A stretch of DNA of 7,176 nt from Bordetella parapertussis (lineage in GTDB: Bacteria > Pseudomonadota > Gammaproteobacteria > Burkholderiales > CAIKXV01). Numbering within the stretch: position 1 is the first letter of the stretch; every line of letters begins with the position of its first letter. A model generated the notes under the pieces. It was not told where the DNA came from, ran no database searches, and saw only the letters and a program-made list of their open reading frames with translations. A program made the position numbers and the translations under genes. The stretch spans positions 1-7,176 of the forward strand of contig CAMDXD010000204.1 in the NCBI GenBank assembly GCA_945877995.1, read 5' to 3'. This document shows, piece by piece, positions 1 to 6,183 of this stretch.

Positions 1-377
1 TGTGGGCGGGGCTGCTGGTGAACGTCTGGGGTATTTTCGCGCCGCTGCAGGAGGCGGTCATCGGCGCCGCTGCGGGCTACCTGGCGTTGTGGACCGTCTA
101 CTGGGGCTTCAAGCTGGTTACCGGCAGGGAGGGAATGGGCTACGGGGACTTCAAGCTGCTCGCCGCGATCGGTGCCTGGCTCGGCTGGCAGGCGCTGCCC
201 CTCGTGATATTGCTGTCGTCGCTGGCCGGTGCGTTGATCGGCATTGCGCTGATCGCGGCGGCACGGATGGGGCGCAGCGTACCGATGCCATTCGGGCCCT
301 ACCTGGTGATCGCCGGCGTGGTCGCACTGGTCTGGGGCGACGACATCATCGCCGGATACCTCAAACTGATGACTTGA
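1..377 (+). CDS. pilD: Prepilin peptidase / N-methyltransferase PilD, C-terminal part (5' end outside window)
   Basis: Inner-membrane aspartic protease that cleaves the leader of type IV pilins and type II secretion pseudopilins and N-methylates the new N-terminus. About 124 codons are visible; the first complete codon in frame starts at base 3 and the stop is TGA at 375-377. The motif GMGYGDFKL is the second catalytic aspartate motif (GxGD) of the family, with the Asp codon at 147-149. It is followed by the usual hydrophobic segments and by MPFGPYL near the C-terminus, typical of PilD/GspO. The first Asp motif and the zinc-binding N-terminal region would lie upstream of the window. coaE follows after six bases, the usual order in pilB-pilC-pilD-coaE loci. 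Family assignment is secure; the choice between a pilus-only and a shared secretion role is not visible. Confidence 0.95.
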   Translation, partial: WAGLLVNVWGIFAPLQEAVIGAAAGYLALWTVYWGFKLVTGREGMGYGDFKLLAAIGAWLGWQALPLVILLSSLAGALIGIALIAAARMGRSVPMPFGPYLVIAGVVALVWGDDIIAGYLKLMT

Positions 378-383
378 CGCCCA

Positions 384-1055
384 TTGAACGAACCAGCCGC
401 CATTACAGCCCCGCCGGTCCGCTTCGTGGTCGGACTGACCGGCGGCATCGGCAGCGGCAAGTCGACGGTGGCCAACCTGTTCGTCGCGCTCGGAGCCGCG
501 CTGGTCGACACCGACGCCCTCGCCCACGCCCTGACCGGCCCGGGCGGAGATGCGATGCCGGCGATCATGAATGCATTCGGTCCGGCGGCGGCCGGGCTGG
601 ATGGTGCACTCGACCGCGGCTGGATGCGCGAGCGAGCGTTCTCTGATCCGGGCGAGCGAGCACGGCTGGAAGCGATCCTGCATCCGATGATCCGGGCAGC
701 AGCCGGGCAGGCGCTCGACCACACTGCAGCACCCTATACCCTGCTGGCGGTACCACTGCTGTCGGGCAGCAGTGGATACCGTGATCGGATGGACCGGATA
801 TTGGTGGTAGACTGTTCGTGCGAAGGGCAGATAGCTCGGGTAATGCAGCGCAGCAAGCTGTCCCGGGAGCAAGTGACGGCCATCATCGCAGCTCAGGCAA
901 CGCGCGAGCAGCGACTCGCGATGGCGAACGATGTGATCGACAATGACGGTGAAGAGTTCGCGCTCGCGCTGCAGGTCGAAAAGTTGCACCAGCAGTACCT
1001 GCGCCTCGCGCAATCGAAACGTTCGGCAGCGCGTCCCCGCTCGCCAGACGCCTGA
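384..1055 (+). CDS. coaE: Dephospho-CoA kinase
   Basis: Cytoplasmic enzyme that phosphorylates the 3'-hydroxyl of dephospho-CoA with ATP, the last step of coenzyme A synthesis. The 223-residue product has the P-loop GGIGSGKST (residues 20-28), the LVDTDALAH motif (about 40-48, with Asp42 and Asp44), LHPMIR in the acceptor-binding part, and the late ATREQRL and NDVIDNDG motifs, all in family order. The length is slightly above the common 200-210. The chosen start is TTG at 384, six bases after the pilD stop, with no clear Shine-Dalgarno, so translation is probably coupled to pilD. A GTG at 426 is in frame but would begin only a few residues before the P-loop and would lose part of the first beta strand, so it is less likely. 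The sequence is most like betaproteobacterial CoaE. Confidence 0.96.
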   Translation: MNEPAAITAPPVRFVVGLTGGIGSGKSTVANLFVALGAALVDTDALAHALTGPGGDAMPAIMNAFGPAAAGLDGALDRGWMRERAFSDPGERARLEAILHPMIRAAAGQALDHTAAPYTLLAVPLLSGSSGYRDRMDRILVVDCSCEGQIARVMQRSKLSREQVTAIIAAQATREQRLAMANDVIDNDGEEFALALQVEKLHQQYLRLAQSKRSAARPRSPDA

Positions 1056-1115
1056 ACTGAACAGCCGTGCTTCGTTGATCTCCGGTAACAGCGCCGCAGG
1101 ATCCCGCGAAAAAGC

Positions 1116-1916
1116 ATGTTCGATTCGCACACGCTACCCGAGCAGACCGCAGCTATCGTGATCGACTACGAGTTTCCACTGAATGAGCGCACGCGAACGC
1201 TGCTCAGGCTGGAAGACCTCTACGACAAGCTTGCCTATTTCGTTTCGCGCGACCATCCGCTCGAGCACCACGTCGCGCTGGTCACGTTGTTCGAGATCAT
1301 CGAGGTGGCGAGCCGCGCCGACCTGAAGTCGGACCTGCTGCAGGAACTGGAGCGCCAGAAGCATTCGCTCGAGGCACTTCGCAGCAACCCGCAGATCTCG
1401 GTCGACGCCCTGGATGCCGTACTGCAAGACATCGACCAGGCGGCCGGCAGCCTCTACAAGCTGACCGGCAAGATCGGCCAGGACGTCCGCGACAACGAAT
1501 GGCTGATGAGCATCCGGCAGCGCTCGAACATCCCGGGCGGCGTGTGCGAGTTCGATCTGCCGACCTACCACTACTGGCAGCACCGGCCGATCGAGGAACG
1601 TCGCGCCGACATCGGCCAGTGGATGGCGCATTTCCTGCCGCTGCGCGACAGCCTGACCATCGTGCTGCGAATCCTGCGCGACAGTGGCAAGTCGTCGCAA
1701 CGGGTAGCCGCGCAGGGGGTTTTCCAGCAGATGCTCGCCGGACGCGCGGTACAACTGGTGCGGGTTCGTGTCGCGCGCGACTTGCCCTGCGTGCCGGAAG
1801 TCAGCGCCAACCGGTACATGCTGAACATCCGCTTCACACAGCAGATCCCGGGCAGCGACCGTCCGAAGGTGATCGAGGCCGACATTGCGTTCGACCTCAC
1901 CTTCTGCAACCTGTAG
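1116..1916 (+). CDS. zapD: Cell division protein ZapD
   Basis: ZapD (formerly YacF, DUF1342) binds the C-terminal tail of FtsZ and bundles protofilaments at the division ring in the cytoplasm. The 266-residue product shows the family pattern: YEFPLNERTRTLLRLEDL near residues 18-35, then a long helical part with HHVALVTLFEIIEVASRADLKSDLLQ split across two helices. Next come DNEWL, IPGGVCEFDLP, and a beta-rich end with QQMLAGRAVQLVRV and ANRYMLNIRF. The ATG at 1116 is preceded by AGGA at 1098-1101, rather far away at 14 bases. An in-frame GTG at 1158 would start just before the conserved YEFPLNER segment and is a credible alternative start (252 residues). It lies 60 bases after coaE, the usual neighbour. 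The expected next gene, yacG, is absent. Confidence 0.95.
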   Translation: MFDSHTLPEQTAAIVIDYEFPLNERTRTLLRLEDLYDKLAYFVSRDHPLEHHVALVTLFEIIEVASRADLKSDLLQELERQKHSLEALRSNPQISVDALDAVLQDIDQAAGSLYKLTGKIGQDVRDNEWLMSIRQRSNIPGGVCEFDLPTYHYWQHRPIEERRADIGQWMAHFLPLRDSLTIVLRILRDSGKSSQRVAAQGVFQQMLAGRAVQLVRVRVARDLPCVPEVSANRYMLNIRFTQQIPGSDRPKVIEADIAFDLTFCNL

Positions 1917-1931
1917 CCCGCAGCAGTCTGG

Positions 1932-3545
1932 TCAGAACTCGGAGCGCTGCCGGCGATCGGGCTTGTCGCGCCGGCGCCCGGCACGGCGACTGCCATCGGA
2001 CGCTGCGCGCCGCTCGACCTCACGCCGATCGTCGTGACGACGGCGGTCCGACAGGGCGGCCTGCTCCGCGTCCTTGGCTGCCTTCAGCCAGCGGATGCCC
2101 TCGCGATCGATATAGAAGCACTCGGAGAAATCGATCACGACACTGCCTTCGCGTGCGATCGCCCGGTGGTACATGGCCTCGATCACCGGCAATGAGCCGT
2201 AGTAGAGGTTGCCTCGGATCTTCAGCTGGTTGCCGCTGAGGCTGATGTTCGGGTGCGCCTGCTCCCACTTGGAGTAGGCAATCGCCAGCACCGAACCGAC
2301 GATGACCGCGCCGAACAGGTCGAGGAACAGAACCGACAGGAACGAGGCGAGGAACACGATGGACTCGCGGCTGTCCTTGAAGTGCGGCTTGATGTCCTCC
2401 CAGTTGATCATGTTCGCGCCGAGCAGCATGATGACCGCGGCCATCGCGGGCATCGGGATGATGGCGATCAACTGGGCGAGGAACAGCACGAGTACCAGCA
2501 GCCAGACTGCTGAACTCATGATCGAAAGCCGGCTGTGGCTGCCCAGCCGGTGCACCAGCCACATCCGGTTGAATGATGCGCAGGTCGGGAGCGACGACAG
2601 GAACGGCAGCAGGCAGTTCGACGCCGCATCTGAGAAGATTGCCTTGCGGCTGTCGGTATAGCCGCCAGCCTTGCGGTTCATTCGACGCATCGCCGCGACG
2701 GTCTGGAACAAGCCGAGCAACGCAAGCGTCACCGCCCCGGGCAGGATCGCGATGATGTCCGGCATCGACTCCTGGGTAAACAGCGGCAGAGAAGGCAGCA
2801 CCAGCCCGATCGAGGACAGGTTGCCGATCGTCTCGATAAGACTGACCTGTGACCCGAGGCTGGCGTCCAGGTACTGCGAATAGAGGGTTCCCGCCACGAT
2901 GCCAGACAGGATCGCCCAGTTACGCATGCGCGGGAACTGCTGGACGGCAACGCAGGTGACCAGCGTGATGAGACCGATCTGGATGGCGTGCAGGTTGCCG
3001 ATCTCGATCACCGCAAGGAACGACTGCCAGGCGATCCACATCGGCCACTCGACCTCGGTGTTGACCGGCAGGCCGCCGAAAGTAGTCAGCGACTTGAAGA
3101 TGAGGAACAACCCGATGCCGCAGATCATGCCGTTGATCACCGGTTCGCTGACCAGGTCGAGCATCCGACCCAAAGGGCGTATGAAATAGAACGCCATCTG
3201 GATAAGACCGCACAGCAGGCCGAGCGTGAGCGCATAACCCATGTACTCTGCGCCGAACGGCGGCGCTATCGGCAGCAGGGTGACGCCGATCGTGGCCGAC
3301 ATCGCGGTGTTGGGCCCACCGTGGAAGACCTTCGACGGATTAAGCATCGCGCAGAACAGGACGCCCCAGATCGCTGCGTAGATGCCGAAGTGCGGCGGTA
3401 CTCCGGCAAGGGTCACGGAAAACGCCACCGCCTGCGGCAAGGTGACCAGCGCGAGGGTCAGTCCGACCAGCAGGTTACCGCTGGTCTGCGGCCAGTCGCG
3501 AACGACCTCCTGCCGGTACCGCTGCAGCGTTGCCAGGGCGCTCAT
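1932..3545 (-). CDS. SulP-family inorganic anion transporter with short STAS domain and Arg-rich tail
   Basis: Predicted 537-residue inner-membrane transporter of the SulP/SLC26 family, whose members move sulfate, bicarbonate or other anions. Family signatures are seen in order: LPQAVAFSVTLAGVPPHFGIYAA in the first membrane segments, GGPNTAMSATIGV in the third, the substrate-site region SSLPTCASFNRMWLVHRLGS near the middle, and many hydrophobic helices up to about residue 420. A cytoplasmic STAS-like domain follows (about 433-499, containing SVVIDFSECFYID). It is shorter than usual, and Asp-Arg-Glu-Gly replaces the D-S-x-G of SpoIIAA-type STAS domains. Residues 500-537 form a tail with 15 arginines. 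The start ATG overlaps the stop of the upstream cytochrome gene as ATGA, which implies translational coupling. Substrate is unknown; the TsdA-like neighbour makes a sulfur oxyanion a reasonable guess only. Confidence 0.93.
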   Translation of the reverse strand: MSALATLQRYRQEVVRDWPQTSGNLLVGLTLALVTLPQAVAFSVTLAGVPPHFGIYAAIWGVLFCAMLNPSKVFHGGPNTAMSATIGVTLLPIAPPFGAEYMGYALTLGLLCGLIQMAFYFIRPLGRMLDLVSEPVINGMICGIGLFLIFKSLTTFGGLPVNTEVEWPMWIAWQSFLAVIEIGNLHAIQIGLITLVTCVAVQQFPRMRNWAILSGIVAGTLYSQYLDASLGSQVSLIETIGNLSSIGLVLPSLPLFTQESMPDIIAILPGAVTLALLGLFQTVAAMRRMNRKAGGYTDSRKAIFSDAASNCLLPFLSSLPTCASFNRMWLVHRLGSHSRLSIMSSAVWLLVLVLFLAQLIAIIPMPAMAAVIMLLGANMINWEDIKPHFKDSRESIVFLASFLSVLFLDLFGAVIVGSVLAIAYSKWEQAHPNISLSGNQLKIRGNLYYGSLPVIEAMYHRAIAREGSVVIDFSECFYIDREGIRWLKAAKDAEQAALSDRRRHDDRREVERRAASDGSRRAGRRRDKPDRRQRSEF

Positions 3546-4657
3546 CGCGCCACCACCGGAGGCTGGATGGTCGCGTGTACCGGCGCCGGCGCGGGTCGCT
3601 CCATCGCTGATTCGGTCCAGCGCAGGAGCGTCGGCATGATGCGCATCAGCGCCTGCTGCTGGAGGGCGACCAGTGGCCCCTGCTTGTCACCTGCCGGGCG
3701 CGGCAAGTTGCTGATGAAGTAGGCGATATCGCGGCACTCCTGATTGCTCAAGGTGTTCTCGGCGCCGAGCGGCATGTTGCGGCAGATGAAGCCGGGCAGA
3801 ATGGTCGCGACGTAGTAGAAGTAATTCCGCGACTGCATGTTCCATGCATTCGGCCCCGCCACCGCCGGCCCTACCAGATGGCCGGCGACCTCGATGCCAT
3901 GGCCCTGCGAGCCGTGACAGTTCTGACACTTTTCCTTGTAGAGCGCTTCGCCGCGGATGTAGTCGTCACCCTGTTTTTCGGTGAAGGAAGCCGGGATCTC
4001 GTCCACGCCCTGCTCTTCGTAGCTGACACCAATCTGCAGGCCAAGCGCAGCCGACAGGAAACGCGTGTAGGCGGTCACGTCGCGGATCAAGTCATCGGCG
4101 ATGTTCGGCTTGTAGCCGTTCGAAGAGTTGATGTAGCACTGCATCTGGCGCAGTTCGAACGGCAGCAGCAACCCGGTGAACCGGTCGTACATGTCGGCCA
4201 TCACCCAGGATGCGCCGAGGCTGAGCGAACCCTTCAGCCGGTTTCCATCCGCGTCCTGCTTGTCTCCGGCGCCCTGGTGGCACTGGTTGCAACTGGCATG
4301 GGTGCCGCGGATGAAGCGCGTGGCGTTCCAGCGCTCGCGTTCCTTGTCGCTTGCCAGGCGCCCCTGCGTATCTTCGATGATATTGCAGCCACGTTGAATC
4401 GCTCGAACATCATCTTCGCTGTAGCCGTTCGTAACCGTCGCGGCCCCGGTGCGCAGCAGGACGTAAGGTGACTGATAGCCAGCACCTGCAACCAGTCCGT
4501 AGCGCGAGAGCTTCTCGGCACACTCGGCGGTCAATGCCACAGGCGCCTGTCGAATGGTCTCGCGTTCATCGTGCTTGTATACGGCAACCGCGTAGAGGCC
4601 ACCGAGGATCAGCATCAGCACGGCAATCTTGAAAATCCTCCAGCCCGCTATCGACAT
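3542..4657 (-). CDS. Membrane-anchored diheme cytochrome c, TsdA (thiosulfate dehydrogenase)-like
   Basis: A 371-residue diheme c-type cytochrome held in the membrane by an N-terminal helix (about residues 8-27) and facing the periplasm. Domain 1 has heme site CNQCH (123-127), followed 47 residues later by Cys174 in CYINSSNGYKP. This resembles the TsdA N-terminal domain, in which heme 1 has His/Cys ligation. Domain 2 has CQNCH (244-248) and then NMPLGAENTLSNQECRDIAYF and LPRP, the usual end of TsdA-type domains; Met295 is a likely distal ligand. TsdA interconverts thiosulfate and tetrathionate with electron transfer at heme. About 50 extra residues, partly Pro-rich, follow domain 2. The ATG at 4657 was chosen because it directly precedes the anchor helix and has GGGGGA five bases upstream; longer versions would run into the upstream gene. 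The reaction is inferred from similarity and unproven. Confidence 0.85.
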   Translation of the reverse strand: MSIAGWRIFKIAVLMLILGGLYAVAVYKHDERETIRQAPVALTAECAEKLSRYGLVAGAGYQSPYVLLRTGAATVTNGYSEDDVRAIQRGCNIIEDTQGRLASDKERERWNATRFIRGTHASCNQCHQGAGDKQDADGNRLKGSLSLGASWVMADMYDRFTGLLLPFELRQMQCYINSSNGYKPNIADDLIRDVTAYTRFLSAALGLQIGVSYEEQGVDEIPASFTEKQGDDYIRGEALYKEKCQNCHGSQGHGIEVAGHLVGPAVAGPNAWNMQSRNYFYYVATILPGFICRNMPLGAENTLSNQECRDIAYFISNLPRPAGDKQGPLVALQQQALMRIMPTLLRWTESAMERPAPAPVHATIQPPVVAR

Positions 4658-4659
4658 TG

Positions 4660-5229
4660 CTATCCCCCGTCCCTTCTTGCACCCTCGCTCAGGCGGAGGT
4701 GCCGCGCGACTGCGCGCGCAAGCAGTCGTATGTCGCGCACCGCTGGATCGTATACGGTCGGCACGAACCCGTTGAGCGAGTTCGCATAGCACCAGCGCGT
4801 GCGGTCCTCGAATGACACACGCACGCCAAGCTTCGAGTCAACACGATCAGAATTGACGAAGCTGTAGGCGAGGTCTTCCGCCGAATGACAACCGGAACAC
4901 GAGGTCACGACGGCACCAGCCGCGATACGGGTGAAACGCGGCGCATGGCGCTCAGTGTGGTAGACGAGGTTGTAGCCGTTCTGGACTGCGCGCGCGAACT
5001 GGCCGTCCACGCCGAAGTGGTCAATGTCGTAGTCGGCGCGAAAACGATCCCAACCAGGCTCGACAGGCGAATCCGAACGGAACACGGGGACGCCAGAAGC
5101 GAGATGCGCCCAGAAGACGAAGCAGACCATCACGGCGACGAGCGCTGGCACCCGGAAGCGAGCCAGCCTCTCAAGTACTGTCTTCGCTCGAAATTCGCTG
5201 GATGCTGTTGCTGGACGCGGTTGTTCCAT
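4660..5229 (-). CDS. Membrane-anchored monoheme cytochrome c, paralogous to domain 1 of the next gene's product
   Basis: A 189-residue protein with a basic N-terminal cytoplasmic stretch, one membrane helix (about residues 27-46) and a periplasmic domain carrying a single heme c site, CSGCH (111-115). Cys147 in WCYANSLNGFVP lies 32 residues after the heme His and is a candidate distal ligand by analogy with TsdA/SoxA-like domains. The pattern before the heme (AVQNGYNLV), the C-Y-x-N-S-x-N-G motif and the following VRDIRLLARAVARHL closely parallel the first domain of the downstream diheme protein, so the two are probably related by duplication. It may be an electron partner or a subunit of that protein. 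The stop codon lies two bases before the next start. The start at 5229 lacks a clear Shine-Dalgarno and sits 15 bases after the upstream gene. Cytochrome assignment is firm; specific function is unknown. Confidence 0.85.
   Translation of the reverse strand: MEQPRPATASSEFRAKTVLERLARFRVPALVAVMVCFVFWAHLASGVPVFRSDSPVEPGWDRFRADYDIDHFGVDGQFARAVQNGYNLVYHTERHAPRFTRIAAGAVVTSCSGCHSAEDLAYSFVNSDRVDSKLGVRVSFEDRTRWCYANSLNGFVPTVYDPAVRDIRLLARAVARHLRLSEGARRDGG
4663..4668 (-). promoter_or_regulatory. Ribosome binding site of the diheme cytochrome gene
   Basis: On the minus strand GGGGGA lies five bases before the ATG at 4657. It is made by the last two glycine codons of the monoheme cytochrome gene, so the upstream gene must end here for the downstream one to be translated well. 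This site supports the short start for the diheme protein. It is a purine-rich match to the anti-Shine-Dalgarno sequence, not a perfect one. Confidence 0.55.
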
Positions 5230-5244
5230 GCACTGTCAGTTCTG

Positions 5245-6120
5245 TTATCTAGGCGACACGCTGTCACCGAGCACCGCATTGATCATGCGGCGATGGGGTT
5301 CGTAGTCTTTGTCTTGTGCCTTCCGTATGCCGGTGGTCTGCGCCGCCTTGAGTATCCCCTTACCAGCCTCGCTGCTGTCAAGGTTAACCATTACCGTCTG
5401 GATTTCTTCTTTCAATTTGGCGGATAAAGATCGATTCACTGCCCATGGCAGGAACAGAAGCGGCTCGGTGCTCGCCAGCATGCGGATTTCGTCGGTATTG
5501 ATCGCCTTTTTTACGACCGGAAGCGACAAAAGTATATCGCCACCGGCAGCCGCATCAGCCAGTTTAAGCGACAGCGCAACGACCGCGTTTGGTGGATTGA
5601 CCGCAAATTCGGACTTGAAGTCCTTTTCCCCGAGGCCAGCCTGCCTCAGCAGGAAGATCGGTGCGATGTAGGCGAGCATGGCGTCGCGCCCACCTCCAAA
5701 AATGATCGTGCGTCCGCGCAGTTGGGATACTGCGGTGATGCCGCTGTCCTTGCGCACATACAGCGCGCCGGCCACGGCACCCCGTCCGAACTCCTCATTG
5801 TGGGCAATCACTTCGTAGGACTTCGACGACTGGATGTAATGGAACTGGTTGTAGAACACGATGTCGTACCGCCGCTCCTCAACGGCGCGCGAAAACGAAT
5901 CGAAATCCCGTTCAGTCACCACGACGACCTTTCGACCGAGCCGCGTGCTCAGGTGATTGGCCAGCGGCGTGTACATCGTCGTGGTCTCGGCCGGTTTGTT
6001 ACGCGGGAAAATTCCCATCACAAGCGGCACTTCAGCGGCGTGCAGCCGAGGTGGCGTCACCAAGGAAACCGGAAGGCATGCAAACGGCAGGGCCTTTACG
6101 AGAGCCCTACGGCGCTTCAT
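5245..6120 (-). CDS. PhnD-like periplasmic substrate-binding protein, orphan (no ABC permease or ATPase nearby)
   Basis: A 291-residue exported protein of the phosphate/phosphite/phosphonate (PhnD-like, type 2 periplasmic binding) family. A signal peptide is clear: MKRRRALVKAL, a hydrophobic stretch and a likely cut after LHA near residue 29; the RRxxLxK pattern leaves Tat export possible. Family features follow: MGIFPRNKP at the mature start, YDIVFYNQFHYI (about 86-97), an ALYVRKDSGI segment and LRGRTIIFGGG. The loop that in PhnD carries the Ser-Thr-Ser anion contacts reads GGGRDAMLAYIAP, so the ligand is probably not a standard phosphonate. The mature part has no cysteine, unlike arsenite-binding AioX. 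ATG 6120 is preferred for the signal peptide; in-frame ATGs at 6144, 6153 and 6174 are alternatives. No transporter genes accompany it, so a sensory role beside the cyclic-di-GMP gene is plausible. Confidence 0.87.
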   Translation of the reverse strand: MKRRRALVKALPFACLPVSLVTPPRLHAAEVPLVMGIFPRNKPAETTTMYTPLANHLSTRLGRKVVVVTERDFDSFSRAVEERRYDIVFYNQFHYIQSSKSYEVIAHNEEFGRGAVAGALYVRKDSGITAVSQLRGRTIIFGGGRDAMLAYIAPIFLLRQAGLGEKDFKSEFAVNPPNAVVALSLKLADAAAGGDILLSLPVVKKAINTDEIRMLASTEPLLFLPWAVNRSLSAKLKEEIQTVMVNLDSSEAGKGILKAAQTTGIRKAQDKDYEPHRRMINAVLGDSVSPR

Positions 6121-6183
6121 GCCTTCGCCCGATTCGTCTTTCATCTCATGCATCCGTGTGGGGGCAGCCAACATCCGGCAAGA

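Noticed and set aside
1134..1754. Minus-strand open frame of 206 codons opposite zapD
   Set aside because: It is the reverse shadow of a conserved ZapD reading frame and has no signature of its own.
1917..1980. Possible shared terminator between the convergent zapD and SulP genes
   Set aside because: There are short GC-rich inverted stretches but no convincing stem followed by a T-run on either strand.
2988..3722. Plus-strand open frame of 244 codons opposite the SulP gene
   Set aside because: The product is rich in Arg, Asp, Gln and His without any fold pattern, and it is antisense to well-conserved SulP membrane segments.
3878..4471. Plus-strand open frame of 197 codons opposite the diheme cytochrome gene
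   Set aside because: It lies wholly antisense to a gene with clear heme and TsdA-like motifs, and its product shows no recognisable domain. Long antisense frames are expected at this GC content.
4658..4792. N-terminal extension of the diheme cytochrome up to base 4792
   Set aside because: It would overlap the end of the monoheme cytochrome gene by over 130 bases and add a basic, unstructured stretch before a normal membrane anchor. The ATG at 4657 has a purine-rich site at the right distance.
5245..6120. Binding protein as AioX, the arsenite sensor of arsenite oxidase loci
   Set aside because: AioX relies on a cysteine for As(III), and the mature part of this protein has none. No arsenite oxidase or two-component genes are in view.
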